Shown piece after piece: positions 35,899-45,641 of a DNA stretch of 64,000 nt; within the stretch, counting starts at the first letter, position 1; each line of letters begins with the position of its first letter. The position numbers and the translations under genes are program-made. The notes beneath the pieces were generated by a model that worked only from the letters and a program-made list of their open reading frames with translations, was not told where the DNA came from and did not search any database. Origin of the DNA: an uncultured Tateyamaria sp. (lineage in GTDB: Bacteria; Pseudomonadota; Alphaproteobacteria; Rhodobacterales; Rhodobacteraceae); the NCBI RefSeq assembly GCF_947503705.1, contig NZ_CANNES010000006.1:62001-126000 (forward strand), written 5' to 3'.

Positions 35899-36943
35899 CC
35901 GCCAGCGCCCCGGCATAGCGGACACCGTCGCCTTTGGTCACAGTGCCGATCCGGGTGACGGTTTGCCCTTCAGATTGCAGGGCCTGTGTCACGTCCACCT
36001 CATGTCCGGGGCTGACCACCACGACCATGCCAATGCCTGCATTGAAGGTCTTCAGCATCTCGGCCTCGGCCATGCCCCCTTGGGCCATCAGCCAGTCAAA
36101 GACAGGCGGCAAGGTCCAGGATGACAGGTCCACATCCGCGCCCAAGCCCTCGGGCATCACACGCGGCAGGTTCTCGGTCAGGCCACCGCCGGTGATATGA
36201 GCAAACCCATGCACCCCACCGGCCCCAATGGCAGCAAGCGCAGCTTTGACATAAAGGCGTGTTGGCGTCAGCAGGGCCGCACCCAGCGTCCCCTCGCCCC
36301 AGGGGCAGGCATCTTCCCATCCGAGGCCTGAGGCCTCGACAATCCGGCGCACCAGCGAAAATCCGTTGGAATGTACACCGTCCGAGGCCAGGCCGAGCAA
36401 AACATCACCCTCGGTGACACCCGAAGGCAGGGCTGTGCCCCGCTCCATCGCGCCGACGCTAAAGCCCGCCAGATCAAAATCGCCTGCTGGATACATGCCC
36501 GGCATTTCTGCCGTCTCGCCCCCAATCAAGGCACAGCCCGAGGCGGTGCAGCCTTTGGCGATGCCTTCGATGATGCGGGTCGCCTGGTCCAACTCCAGTT
36601 TGCCCGTCGCAAAGTAATCGAGGAAAAACAGGGGCTCGGCCCCCTGACAGACCAAATCGTTCACACACATGGCAACCAGATCAATGCCCACGCCGTCCAC
36701 ATTGCCAGTGTCGATGGCAATGCGCAGCTTGGTGCCCACCCCGTCGGTGGCCGCGACCAAAACCGGGTCGGCAAAGCCCGCCGCCTTGAGATCAAACAGC
36801 CCGCCAAAGCCGCCCAGACCCGAGGCGACACCGGGCCGCTTGGTCGCGGCTGCGGCCGGCTTGATCCGATCAACCAGCGCGTTGCCCGCATCAATATCCA
36901 CGCCCGCCTCGGCATAGGTCATTCCGTTCTTGCCATCGCTCAT
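35891..36943 (-). CDS. purM: Phosphoribosylformylglycinamidine cyclo-ligase PurM
   Basis: A 350-residue AIR synthase (purine step 5). It has [13 protein letters not shown], the Mg-ATP region, and [15 protein letters not shown] 36943 has GAGGAG upstream. It leads the purM-purN pair, separate from the purC-purS-purQ block. Confidence 0.96.
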   Translation of the reverse strand: MSDGKNGMTYAEAGVDIDAGNALVDRIKPAAAATKRPGVASGLGGFGGLFDLKAAGFADPVLVAATDGVGTKLRIAIDTGNVDGVGIDLVAMCVNDLVCQGAEPLFFLDYFATGKLELDQATRIIEGIAKGCTASGCALIGGETAEMPGMYPAGDFDLAGFSVGAMERGTALPSGVTEGDVLLGLASDGVHSNGFSLVRRIVEASGLGWEDACPWGEGTLGAALLTPTRLYVKAALAAIGAGGVHGFAHITGGGLTENLPRVMPEGLGADVDLSSWTLPPVFDWLMAQGGMAEAEMLKTFNAGIGMVVVVSPGHEVDVTQALQSEGQTVTRIGTVTKGDGVRYAGALAGA

Positions 36944-37070
36944 CTGCGTTCTCCTCAGGCCTGACCGCCCCTTACCGTGAACCGCATCAAGGTTGCAAAA
37001 GGAAATACGCGGCGCGAGGTCAATCCGAGACCATGGGTACAGGGCGCAGTTCCCGTCACGAGGGTGTGAA

Positions 37071-37083
37071 ATGACTTTGTCAT
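37071..37083. promoter_or_regulatory. Small inverted repeat upstream of the porin gene
   Basis: ATGACTTTGTCAT (5-bp arms, 3-base spacer) lies 75 bases before the porin start and may be a regulator site. Confidence 0.3.
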
Positions 37084-37157
37084 GATTGCACGCGATACTG
37101 AGACCACGAGCGTGACACATTCGCGCCCCGCACAGTCTCCAACCCAAGGACAAGCCC

Positions 37158-38246
37158 ATGCGCCGCCCTATTGCACCTGCCCTTTGCGTATTGACGCTGG
37201 GGCTGACATTGCCCCTCGCCGCAGAGGCGCAAGTCGTCGATATTGAGGATGGCGGGTTTACCCTGACATTCGGGGGGCAGATCAACCGGGCCTTTCTGTT
37301 TGCCGATGACGGGGTCGAAAGCAATTCGTTCTTTGTGGACAATGACAACTCTTCCACCCGGCTGCGGGCGCGTGCGGCCTATGATTTTGGCAATTTCGTG
37401 ATTGGCGGCAATATCGAATATGAATTCGAATTCAGTTCCTCGAACTCGGTCAGCCAACTCAATTCCGACATCAGCAGCTCAGTCGCCAACGAACGCAAAT
37501 TCGAGATTTTTGCCGAAACGGGTTTCGGGACGTTTACCTATGGCCAGGGCGATGCGTCCTCCAACGGTGTATCAGAAGTGGACTTGTCCGGCACGGCGCT
37601 TGGGAACAATTCCGATGTGGCGCTGATTGCAGGCAGCCAGCTATTGCGGAATACCGCGGGCGCATTCACCGGCGACGATGTGGGAAACTTCTTTACCAAC
37701 CTTGACGGCAACAGCCGGATTGAGCGGTTTCGCTATGACACGCCTGAATTCCTGAATGGCTTTGTCGCCTCCGTCACCCTGGGTGAGGATGATCGTGACG
37801 ACGTGGCACTGCGCTTCGATCGGACCATTGGAGACGTTCGGGTGCGAGCCGCCGCAGCCTATGCTCAAACGCAGACAGCTGACCGCATCAGCGGCTCGGT
37901 TTCGGCCTTTCACACACCTACCGGTCTCAACCTGACATTTGCCAGCGGCAGTGATGACTTGGATGGCTCGGACCGTGATCCCGGCTTCAATTACATCAAG
38001 CTCGGCTATCAGACCAAAGAGTTGCTCAAGGCCGGCACGACCTCGTTCGCGGTGGACTATTATGATGGTCAGAATCAGAGTGTGGACGGCAGCAGTTCCC
38101 AATCCATCAGCCTATTTGTGGTCCAGAAAGTGGATGCTTGGAACACCGAGTTTTACGGCGGTTACCGGACCTATGACGTGACCACGCCCACGACAGATTT
38201 TCAGGATCTCGACGTCGTCTTTCTTGGTGCGCGATTTACCTTCTGA
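37158..38246 (+). CDS. Porin-like outer membrane beta-barrel protein
   Basis: A 362-residue protein with a signal peptide (about residues 1-25, ending AAEAQ). The mature chain alternates polar and hydrophobic residues throughout ([31 protein letters not shown]) and ends in ARFTF with a C-terminal Phe, the insertion signal of outer-membrane barrels. It resembles the general trimeric porins of Rhodobacteraceae; solute preference is unknown. Confidence 0.88.
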   Translation: MRRPIAPALCVLTLGLTLPLAAEAQVVDIEDGGFTLTFGGQINRAFLFADDGVESNSFFVDNDNSSTRLRARAAYDFGNFVIGGNIEYEFEFSSSNSVSQLNSDISSSVANERKFEIFAETGFGTFTYGQGDASSNGVSEVDLSGTALGNNSDVALIAGSQLLRNTAGAFTGDDVGNFFTNLDGNSRIERFRYDTPEFLNGFVASVTLGEDDRDDVALRFDRTIGDVRVRAAAAYAQTQTADRISGSVSAFHTPTGLNLTFASGSDDLDGSDRDPGFNYIKLGYQTKELLKAGTTSFAVDYYDGQNQSVDGSSSQSISLFVVQKVDAWNTEFYGGYRTYDVTTPTTDFQDLDVVFLGARFTF

Positions 38247-38304
38247 CCAGGCGCGCCAGGATATCTTGACACGTCCGGCTCGGGTGATATGCCCGTGCTC
38301 AGGC

Positions 38305-38381
38305 GGGCCTGTAGCTCAATTGGTTAGAGCAGAGCGCTCATAACGCTTTGGTTGCGGGTTCAAGTCCTGCCGGGCCTACCA
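38305..38381 (+). tRNA. tRNA with anticodon CAT, probably tRNA-Ile2
   Basis: A 77-base cloverleaf with CCA encoded. Acceptor GGGCCTG pairs with CGGGCCT (G-U at the end), the anticodon stem GAGCG/CGCTT surrounds the loop CTCATAA, and the T-arm is GCGGG/CCTGC. Anticodon CAT could be elongator Met or the Ile2 that TilS converts to lysidine. The variable region and TTCAAGTCC look more like Ile2 tRNAs; that choice is by resemblance. Confidence 0.93.
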
Positions 38382-38547
38382 ACCGCCGCCAGGCACGTGT
38401 CGACGCACAGGATATGTCGATCACGTTTTCGACAGACCCGACAATTTTCAACTTGTGGCTGTTGGCCCGATGCACAAATGGCCTTCACAAGGGCAATCCA
38501 CTCCGCTATTTTGAAAACATTAGCTTTTTCGAGATGGAGATGACCAG

Positions 38548-38721
38548 ATGAAAGTATTGATCCCTGCGACGATCGCCGGATTGATGGCGGCCACATCGGC
38601 GTCCGCGGCTGGCTGCTGGACGGCATGGTATGGAGGGTTGTACAATGCGGGGTGTTACAGTTCGTACCAGACCTGCATGAGCCAGCCAAATGTGACGTCC
38701 TGCACACGCGTAAACAGCTAA
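38548..38721 (+). CDS. Small Cys-rich secreted protein, DUF3551-like
   Basis: A 57-residue gene. Residues 1-20 form a clear signal peptide (MKVLIPATIAGLMAATSASA). The mature 37 residues contain four Cys in a pattern C-x(12)-C-x(6)-C-x(8)-C with Trp and Tyr (CWTAWYGGLYNAGCYSS). This layout, including QTCM, resembles the DUF3551 small exported proteins of Rhizobiales. GGAG precedes the ATG by eight bases. It stands alone after a tRNA gene. Function unknown. Confidence 0.75.
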   Translation: MKVLIPATIAGLMAATSASAAGCWTAWYGGLYNAGCYSSYQTCMSQPNVTSCTRVNS

Positions 38722-38823
38722 AGAGATTGCCCGCGCTGTTGCCGTACTTGTTGCCTGCGTCCAGCGCGGGCATTGATCGATCTTACCGTATGGGCGGCCC
38801 GACACATTTTCGGATCCGGCACA

Positions 38824-39270
38824 TCAGCCCTTCCGCACGTGCCATCCGACAACCATCGTCACCACGGTGTCGCCCGCAGCGTCGCGAATGTCGACGGTGA
38901 TGTCGAAGGCAACCTTGCCCGCATCTTCCAGCTCTTTGACAAGCTCCGCGCCGGGACGTTCCGTCTTGGCATGGGCCTCAAGCCGCCCCTTGGCGATCTT
39001 GACGTAGGAAATTTGCGCGCCCGACGCCACGGGCCGCGCCTGAAAGATCATCGGCCCGAACGCACCCGCCAGAGCCGCGCCAGAGGCCGCCTCGCCCAGA
39101 GTGAACATCGCGCCTGCATGCTGCGACTGAATATGGTTCGACGTCTCGTTGCGCTGGTCCAGCGCGGTGACGCCCGTACCATCGCCCACCTCCACCACCT
39201 CGACGCCCACATAATTGGCAAACGGCACCGCCTGGCTCAGCTGCGCGCGGATCATCTCGAATGGGGTCAT
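38824..39270 (-). CDS. DUF4442 / PaaI-like hotdog thioesterase
   Basis: A 148-residue hotdog-fold protein (NHIQSQHAGAMFTLGEAASG in the central helix, the position of the thioesterase active site). It probably hydrolyses acyl-CoA thioesters; the substrate is unknown. ATG 39270 has AGGAG upstream. Confidence 0.82.
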   Translation of the reverse strand: MTPFEMIRAQLSQAVPFANYVGVEVVEVGDGTGVTALDQRNETSNHIQSQHAGAMFTLGEAASGAALAGAFGPMIFQARPVASGAQISYVKIAKGRLEAHAKTERPGAELVKELEDAGKVAFDITVDIRDAAGDTVVTMVVGWHVRKG

Positions 39271-39344
39271 GGAGGCACTCCTGTGGCTATGCGCCACTAA
39301 GATCACGACACCGCCATAAAGCAAGCCTGCCGCTGCGGCACAAC

Positions 39345-40637
39345 CTAACGTGCAATCACGATATCGGCGCGCAGGCCTCCCAATCGGTCGCTTCGCCCCA
39401 GGCGCAGCACGCCGCCGTGGGCACGGGCGATGTCAGTGGCGATAGCCAATCCGAGGCCCACGCCAGAGCCCTTGTCCTGATTGCGCGCGGGATCAAGGCG
39501 CACAAAGGGGCGCTGCGCATCGGCGCGCTGATCCTCGGGAATGCCGGGGCCATCATCCTCGACCCGCAGGCGCAGGGATTTATCGGTGATGGCGACTGAC
39601 ACCTCGGCGCGCGCGCCATAGCGCACCGCGTTGCTGACAAGATTGTCCAACGCACGGCGCATCGCGACGGGGCGCAGCATGGCCATGCCGCTGCCTTCAA
39701 TGCTGTGGATCGTGACAGCCTGCCCTGCCCTTTGGGCATCCTCCACGATGGATTTGGCCATCTCGACAGGGTCAACGCTTTCAGGCTCGCTTTCTGTGTC
39801 GCCGGCGGCAAAGCTAAGGAAGGCGTCTATCATCCGCTGCATCTCGGTCACGTCCTGTTCCAGCGGGACGCGGTCGTCGTCTTCCAGCATCGACAGAGCC
39901 AGGCGCATCCGGGTCAGCGGTGTGCGCAAATCGTGGCTGACCCCCGACAGCATCAGGGTCCGCGTCTCGATCTGCCGTTCGATCCGGTTGCGCATGTCGA
40001 CAAAGGCTGTGCCCGCCGCGCGCACCTCGGTCGCACCACCGGGCGTATAGGCCATGTGCCGCCCCCGACCAAAAGCCTCTGCCGCCCGGGCCAGCCGTTT
40101 GATGGGGCGCAGCTGATTGCGCAGATAGATAAAGGCGATGATAGTGATCAGCACACTGAAAAAGACCATGTTGACCAGCAATTGATGCGGGTTGGCCGCC
40201 GAAATCCGCCTTCGGTCAAAAACAACCTCCAACGGCCCCCGGTCGCTGTCGATCACCAGACGGACAATATCGTTGTCATAAAGATCAACGACGGCAATCT
40301 CGGGCAAAGCGGCCCGCAGCCTTGTTTTGACGACCAGTCCCGAAAAATCATACCAGAGCCGCGTATCCGGTGCCTCCAACACCTCCGGTTCTACCGGGCG
40401 CACGTCGATCTGCAATGGCCCCGCGATTTCGGGCAAAACAGCCTCCTGCGCCCCCAGCACCATGCGCAATTCACGCACAACGGCATCCGCCATCTGATGC
40501 GTGACATCTTCGAAATGACGCTGAATAAAGACAACGGAAACGACCAGTTGCACCACCACAACAGGCAAAAGCAGGATCAGGGCGGCGCGCCCATAAATCC
40601 CGCGCGGCAGATAGTGTTTGAGCAAAGCGAATGACAT
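39345..40637 (-). CDS. EnvZ-like sensor histidine kinase
   Basis: A 430-residue inner-membrane kinase: a membrane segment at about residues 17-40, a periplasmic domain, a second segment (about 155-172), HAMP, HisKA with SGVSHDLRTPLTRMRLAL and HATPase_c with NLVSNAVRYG, DDGPGIP and GSGVGLGLAIA. It resembles EnvZ of the OmpR pair, but no response regulator gene adjoins, so the partner lies elsewhere. It is divergent from the MBL hydrolase gene. Confidence 0.9.
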   Translation of the reverse strand: MSFALLKHYLPRGIYGRAALILLLPVVVVQLVVSVVFIQRHFEDVTHQMADAVVRELRMVLGAQEAVLPEIAGPLQIDVRPVEPEVLEAPDTRLWYDFSGLVVKTRLRAALPEIAVVDLYDNDIVRLVIDSDRGPLEVVFDRRRISAANPHQLLVNMVFFSVLITIIAFIYLRNQLRPIKRLARAAEAFGRGRHMAYTPGGATEVRAAGTAFVDMRNRIERQIETRTLMLSGVSHDLRTPLTRMRLALSMLEDDDRVPLEQDVTEMQRMIDAFLSFAAGDTESEPESVDPVEMAKSIVEDAQRAGQAVTIHSIEGSGMAMLRPVAMRRALDNLVSNAVRYGARAEVSVAITDKSLRLRVEDDGPGIPEDQRADAQRPFVRLDPARNQDKGSGVGLGLAIATDIARAHGGVLRLGRSDRLGGLRADIVIAR

Positions 40638-40682
40638 GGGCTAGAGCCTAGCGGTGCCCGCCCCAATACGAAAGTGCAACCC

Positions 40683-41594
40683 ATGATGCCGCCTGACGAT
40701 TTCGATCCGCCCGTAGGTGTCGCGATGGATTTGGGGCAAGGCGTGCGCAGGATCGTGGCGCCCAACCCCTCGCCCATGACCTACCGGGGCACAAATACGT
40801 ATCTGATCGGGACGCGGGATCTGGCAGTGATCGACCCGGGGCCTATGGACCATGACCATCTCGAAGCGATCCTGTCGGCCTGTGCCCCCGGCCAACGCGT
40901 CACCCATATCATCGTTACGCACAGCCACCTTGATCATTCACCCCTCGCCGCCCCTTTGTCCGAGCGGACTGGGGCACCCGTCTATGCGTTTGGCCATGCG
41001 ACCGCCGGGCGCAGCGCGGTCATGACCGAATTGGCCGCCTCGGGGTTGGTGGGTGGTGGTGAGGGGATCGACCACGGTTTTGTCCCCGATGTAGAGTTGG
41101 AAGACGGACAATTGATCATCGGAAAGGATTGGCAGCTTGAAGTGATCCATACGCCCGGGCATCTGGGCAATCACATCTGCCTTGGCCTGGGTGATTTGTG
41201 CCTGACAGCCGATCATGTGATGGGCTGGGCCAGTTCGCTGGTCTCGCCACCCGACGGTGACCTGACCGATTTCATGGCGTCATGTGCCCGTCTGCGTTCC
41301 CGCGGCTGGTCGCGCTTTCTGCCCGGCCACGGGGCCGAGATTGCGACGCCCGCCGCGCGCCTCGACTGGCTGATCGGACATCGCCAAGGGCGCGAGACCG
41401 CGATCCTGGCGGCCTTGGGCAACGGCGCCAAAACGGCATCGGCCCTCACCCGCGCCGTCTATACAGATACACCTGCCGCTCTATTGCCCGCAGCAGAGCG
41501 CAACGTATTGGCGCATCTCATTGACTTGATGGGAAAATCCACGGTCCAGGCCTTGGGCCCGTTGCAGGCGGACACCCTGTTTCAACGGCTCTGA
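40683..41594 (+). CDS. MBL fold metallo-hydrolase
   Basis: A 303-residue metallo-beta-lactamase-fold protein of the LACTB2/glyoxalase II-like type. Metal ligands are in VTHSHLDHSPLA, HTPGHLGNH and LTADHVMGW; a C-terminal winged helix-like extension follows. LACTB2 relatives are endoribonucleases, others thioesterases, so the activity is open. GAAAG precedes ATG 40683; a GTG at 40674 is possible. Confidence 0.88.
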   Translation: MMPPDDFDPPVGVAMDLGQGVRRIVAPNPSPMTYRGTNTYLIGTRDLAVIDPGPMDHDHLEAILSACAPGQRVTHIIVTHSHLDHSPLAAPLSERTGAPVYAFGHATAGRSAVMTELAASGLVGGGEGIDHGFVPDVELEDGQLIIGKDWQLEVIHTPGHLGNHICLGLGDLCLTADHVMGWASSLVSPPDGDLTDFMASCARLRSRGWSRFLPGHGAEIATPAARLDWLIGHRQGRETAILAALGNGAKTASALTRAVYTDTPAALLPAAERNVLAHLIDLMGKSTVQALGPLQADTLFQRL

Positions 41595-41675
41595 CGGCTT
41601 AGATAATTTTTTGCGCATCACAGGCGCAAACCCTCTGGACGCCACAAATCCGCATTGCTATACGACGCGAACCGT

Positions 41676-41750
41676 TCCGGCGTAGCTCAGCGGTAGAGCA
41701 GTTGACTGTTAATCAATTGGTCGTAGGTTCGATCCCTACCGCCGGAGCCA
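41676..41750 (+). tRNA. tRNA-Asn (GTT)
   Basis: A 75-base cloverleaf with CCA encoded. Acceptor TCCGGCG pairs with CGCCGGA, the anticodon loop is CTGTTAA (GTT) on the stem GTTGA/TCAAT, and the T-loop is TTCGATC. A strong terminator follows at once. Confidence 0.96.
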
Positions 41751-41753
41751 TAA

Positions 41754-41790
41754 AAAGCCCTTTGGGATCAATATCCTGAAGGGTTTTTTT
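41754..41790 (+). terminator. Terminator after tRNA-Asn
   Basis: An imperfect stem formed by AAAAAGCCC with GGGTTTTTTT, with GGGAT/ATCCT inside it, ends in seven T residues. It closes the tRNA transcript before the convergent SGNH gene. Confidence 0.85.
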
Positions 41791-41806
41791 GTGCCTGACA
41801 AACTCT

Positions 41807-42568
41807 TCAGCCTGCCAATATCGTCCTGTGTAACTCGTCGAATACCAGCGCGGCATAGCTGGCATTCATATGCATGTAATCCGTCAGCTCGGGCTCGGCA
41901 TCTGGGTCCATCTCGGCAGCCCGTGACAAGTCGGGCTTTGAGAAAAACGGGTCGGCCATGGCCGTTTCGGGAACAGGCAAGTAGGCAAGCGATTTGGCGA
42001 ACATATGCTCGTGCACGCCTGAGTTAAACATCTCGAACAGGGCCTGGCGATCCGGTTGTGCCTGCAATCCGGCAAGGGCGTCGCTCACCTCCACTGCCTT
42101 GGTCGAGGGGTACGGCATCTGCACCACCACCATATTCTCCGCCGCTGGGAAAAACCGGCGCAGACGGTTGGTATAGGCGTTGATATGGCCCGCCATCGCG
42201 TCGCGCAGACAGGCCTGCGACACCAACGGCCCCGTGTCGTTCAGCGCGCGCAGCCCAAGCAGGTTGAAGCTGCCCAAAGCCTCAAAAAGATGGCGCAGGT
42301 AAAACCCGTGCGAGGTCAGCAACACCAGATCAAAGGCTGCAAAGTCGAGCACATGCGCGCCTTTTGGATCAATGACCTGGCGGGTGTTTTCGGATGGCGG
42401 ATCGGCCAAACGCAGCGCCTTGCCCTTGCGCAAATCGGACTTGAAAAACAGCTGATTGTCGAGACCAAAGAAGGACAGGGCCACACCGGGATACCGCGCC
42501 TCGATCGCCTCAGCCGCATCGGCAAAAGCTGCCAGATGCGAGTTGCCGATGATCGCCACGCGGGTCAC
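41807..42568 (-). CDS. SGNH-hydrolase-like protein
   Basis: A 253-residue protein. The opening VAIIGNSHLAAF resembles SGNH block I with Ser in GNSH; a catalytic His region is less clear. It overlaps the GSCFA gene (ATGA) in a three-gene operon that starts with a class IV aminotransferase. I can only suggest an esterase acting with the GSCFA protein, perhaps on a polysaccharide. Confidence 0.55.
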   Translation of the reverse strand: MTRVAIIGNSHLAAFADAAEAIEARYPGVALSFFGLDNQLFFKSDLRKGKALRLADPPSENTRQVIDPKGAHVLDFAAFDLVLLTSHGFYLRHLFEALGSFNLLGLRALNDTGPLVSQACLRDAMAGHINAYTNRLRRFFPAAENMVVVQMPYPSTKAVEVSDALAGLQAQPDRQALFEMFNSGVHEHMFAKSLAYLPVPETAMADPFFSKPDLSRAAEMDPDAEPELTDYMHMNASYAALVFDELHRTILAG

Positions 42569-43608
42569 GTGCGAAAGGCCTCAAGCATAATCTCCTCGCA
42601 TTGCACGTCCCATTCCGCCTCATGCACAGGCACGGGCGCCGGGATCACGTCGACTACACCATCCGCATAGCTGGCGACGAATGTGTCCATGACCTTTGCC
42701 ACCCCTACCTCGGAGGGGTCGCGCAGGTTGTCGGCAAAGAAGGGTCCGCCCAGAACAGGCGTCGTGATGATCTCGTAGGAGGGAAAATAATCTACGTTGT
42801 CGAACCGCGCGACCAGTTCGGCGCAAACCGCGCGCAAGATTGATTTCGATGTGGTCGAGGCCACGGCCACATGAGCCTCCGTCGCGGTGGCCGTCAGGGG
42901 CACAGGCGACACTGTCAGCAGCATCTTGATGTCCGGATTGCGCGCCATCAGCATGTCGCGGACGGTGATCATGTCGCCCAGGATTTCGGCAAAGCCGAAA
43001 TTCACAAAATCCACAGGATTGTCGGTGATGGTGCCCGCAATGGTGCCTGGGGCTGTGGGCAAGGTGCGGCCTGTCGCACGGTCCACCCATGCCTCTGTTA
43101 GACCAAGGGTAAAGATCAGGCATTGCGCTTGGCTCAACGCGATTTCAACGCATTTCAAATGCGCTGCCCGCGCCTGCACCACATCATCCGCGCTTCCCAG
43201 CCCTTGCGGTTCAACGCCCGGCCGCAAAGCGTCGTAGAACCGGCCGTCTTTCTCCCAGATGATCGGTGTAGGCGCGCCCACTTCACGCATTAATTCGACC
43301 AGTTGGCGCGGGGTATAGAGGTTGCCGTAGCGCGCGGAATAGAGGCCATAGCCATAGCGCCGCGCGATGCGGCGCGGGATCCGGTCGGCGATATCCTCGG
43401 TCTGGATCACATTCCAGCCCATGCCGTCCAACTTGCGGTGCAGATGCTGGGCGAAACAGCTGCCCGCCGTCATGATTGGCAGGCCCGCGTCCATCTGGAA
43501 TTTGGGTTTATGCAAGTGGGCCACCGCCTCCGCCTGACGCTCCACCACTGCGCTGCGCCAAAAGGCCCAAGGCGGGCGTGATTGATAGGGCGAGATATCA
43601 GAACTCAT
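42565..43608 (-). CDS. GSCFA domain-containing protein
   Basis: A 347-residue protein of the GSCFA family, named after the motif seen here as TAGSCFAQHLHRKL (residues about 46-59). Further blocks are YGNLYTPRQLVELM, IFTLGLTEAWVD and LLTVSPVPLTATA. The family is SGNH-related and implicated in polysaccharide or cell-surface acylation, but poorly studied. It overlaps its neighbours on both sides by four bases. Confidence 0.88.
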   Translation of the reverse strand: MSSDISPYQSRPPWAFWRSAVVERQAEAVAHLHKPKFQMDAGLPIMTAGSCFAQHLHRKLDGMGWNVIQTEDIADRIPRRIARRYGYGLYSARYGNLYTPRQLVELMREVGAPTPIIWEKDGRFYDALRPGVEPQGLGSADDVVQARAAHLKCVEIALSQAQCLIFTLGLTEAWVDRATGRTLPTAPGTIAGTITDNPVDFVNFGFAEILGDMITVRDMLMARNPDIKMLLTVSPVPLTATATEAHVAVASTTSKSILRAVCAELVARFDNVDYFPSYEIITTPVLGGPFFADNLRDPSEVGVAKVMDTFVASYADGVVDVIPAPVPVHEAEWDVQCEEIMLEAFRT

Positions 43609-44525
43609 GCCGCGTCCGCCTTGATCAACGCCTTGTAGGCCGCACGCAATCGGGCAAAGACAGGGCCTGCCACGCCGTCCCCAATGACCCGCCCATCAAT
43701 CTCGAACACTGGCGTTTGCGCGCCAAAAGTGCCCGTCAAGAACGCCTCATCAGCACCGTAGGTGTCGACCAGGGAATAGTTCCGCTCGAAAACCGGAATT
43801 TCCAGATCACGGCACAAATCAATAACTTTTTGGCGCGTGATGCCGTTCATGCAGTAATCCCCCGTCGAAGTCCAAACCGACCCCTTCTTGACGATGAAAA
43901 AATTGCAGGCATTGGTCGTGTTCACAAACCCGAACGGGTCAAGCATCAACGCCTCGTCCGCCCCGGCGCGAACCGCATGGTTCAGGGCAATGATGCAGTT
44001 GAGTTTCGAGTGGGAATTGAGCTTGGCATCCTGTGTCAACGGCAGACCCCGGTGATGCGGCACGGTAGACAGTCGAATACCCCGCGTCACCACGCTTTCA
44101 TCCGGTTTGGAATGCTCGGCGATGATCACGATAGTTGAGCCGAACATGCTGAGATGCGGGTGCTGAAACGGCTTGGTCTTGCGTCCCCGCGTCACCATCA
44201 GGCGGATATGGACATCTGTCGTCATCCCATTGGCCGCCAGCGTGTCCCAAACGGCCTGTTTCAGTGCGGCACGGTCCATCCCGATCTCAATCTCGGTATA
44301 AAGCGACGTCTCAAAAAGCCGATCCAGATGGTCGTCGAAAAAGGCAATATGTCCTTCATAAAGCCGCAAGCCTTCCCAAATCCCGTCGCCCAGCATGAAC
44401 CCGCTGTCATAAACCGAGACAACAGCCTCGGCCCGGGGCACGATCCGACCATCCACATAGATCTTGATGTGGTCATTGCGGTCATCCGCTGCGGCATCAT
44501 GGGTCGAAATATGACTGTCTTGCAT
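43605..44525 (-). CDS. Class IV (D-amino acid / branched-chain-like) aminotransferase
   Basis: A 306-residue PLP enzyme of fold type IV. The PLP Lys is in DAKLNSHSKLNCIIALN, and there are also DGIWEGLRLYEGHIAFFDDH and TTNACNFFIVKKG. It resembles D-alanine aminotransferase and 4-amino-4-deoxychorismate lyase as much as IlvE; the substrate is unresolved. ATG 44525 has GAGG at seven bases. First gene of the operon with GSCFA and SGNH proteins. Confidence 0.88.
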   Translation of the reverse strand: MQDSHISTHDAAADDRNDHIKIYVDGRIVPRAEAVVSVYDSGFMLGDGIWEGLRLYEGHIAFFDDHLDRLFETSLYTEIEIGMDRAALKQAVWDTLAANGMTTDVHIRLMVTRGRKTKPFQHPHLSMFGSTIVIIAEHSKPDESVVTRGIRLSTVPHHRGLPLTQDAKLNSHSKLNCIIALNHAVRAGADEALMLDPFGFVNTTNACNFFIVKKGSVWTSTGDYCMNGITRQKVIDLCRDLEIPVFERNYSLVDTYGADEAFLTGTFGAQTPVFEIDGRVIGDGVAGPVFARLRAAYKALIKADAA

Positions 44526-44621
44526 CGGGGCCTCATCTGCGGTCACCCGCATCAAGTGCGCCCGGTGCTGCGCCGTCAAGGGCAAAGGTTTGCGCCCGGC
44601 CCTGGCTTGCGCCATTCTGCG

Positions 44622-45551
44622 ATGATGCAAAACCTTATCACCCTCACCTCTGGCCCTCTCACCGCACGGTTTCACCCCTTCGGCGCGCGCCTGCTGCACC
44701 TGTCGCTGAATGGTGGCCAAAACCTCGTGCTGGCCGCTGACCCAGTGGCGCATCCCGTTTGGTACGCGTGTTACCCGGGGGCCATCGTGGGGCCGGTGGC
44801 CAACCGAATTACCGACGGTCAGGTCAAGGTGGCGGGTCAAACGCACCAGATGCCGCGCAACGAAGGTGGCGCAACGTGCCTGCACAGCGGCCCTGAAGGC
44901 CTGCATGCGCGCACGTGGCAGGTTGCGAAACACGGCGCAGATCACGTGACGTTCCGATGCCTGCTTGCGGATGACGACTGCGGCCTGCCGGGCGCACGGG
45001 ACATCCGGGCACAGTTCCAACTGATCGACGCCACGCTGCGCCTCACAATTTCGGCCACCACTGATGCCGCCACGCCCATGAACATCGCGCACCACCCCTA
45101 TTGGCGGCTGGGCAATGCCGCCGATCACCGGCTGATGGTGCCCGCCGATCACTATTTGCCGGTCAATGCCCGGAACCTGCCCACAGGCATGATGGCGTCA
45201 GTCGCAAACACCGGTTTTGATTTCCGCACCCCGCGCGCCCTGTCCGCCGACATCGACCACAACCTCTGCCTCAGCGATGCCCCAACACAAAGCCCGCAAC
45301 GGGTCGCGGTTCTCACCGGCACCGATGGTTTGCGAATGCAGATCAAATCGACCGAACCCGGCCTTCAAGTCTATGCCGGGGCCTATTTGCCCTGCCTGCC
45401 CGGCACGGATATAGGCCCACTGGCAGGCATCGCACTGGAACCGCAGGGCTGGCCCGACGCACCCAACCAACCCCAGTTTCCCAGCGTGATGATCACGCCA
45501 GAGACGCCATACCGACAAATCACCGAATATTGTCTGGATCACGCCACATAA
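44622..45551 (+). CDS. galM: Aldose 1-epimerase
   Basis: A 309-residue mutarotase-fold enzyme. Catalytic His is in NIAHHPYWRLG, Glu in ALEPQGWPDAPN, and there is an N-terminal GARLLHLSLNG. It interconverts alpha and beta anomers of aldoses. Start at the first of two ATGs; no clear ribosome-binding site. Divergent from the aminotransferase, 96 bases away. Confidence 0.85.
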   Translation: MMQNLITLTSGPLTARFHPFGARLLHLSLNGGQNLVLAADPVAHPVWYACYPGAIVGPVANRITDGQVKVAGQTHQMPRNEGGATCLHSGPEGLHARTWQVAKHGADHVTFRCLLADDDCGLPGARDIRAQFQLIDATLRLTISATTDAATPMNIAHHPYWRLGNAADHRLMVPADHYLPVNARNLPTGMMASVANTGFDFRTPRALSADIDHNLCLSDAPTQSPQRVAVLTGTDGLRMQIKSTEPGLQVYAGAYLPCLPGTDIGPLAGIALEPQGWPDAPNQPQFPSVMITPETPYRQITEYCLDHAT

Positions 45552-45641
45552 TCGCCACATTTGCGCCCTTACAGCGGCATGCTCGCGTGCTGAGGTGGCA
45601 CAGCCGCCGATCCGAGCGGCAGAGCAGTCAAAAGGTGATCC

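Noticed and set aside
43605-45152. Extension of the aminotransferase to 515 residues
   Set aside because: The added N-terminus is antisense to the aldose epimerase; the class IV family starts near 44525, where a ribosome-binding site is present.
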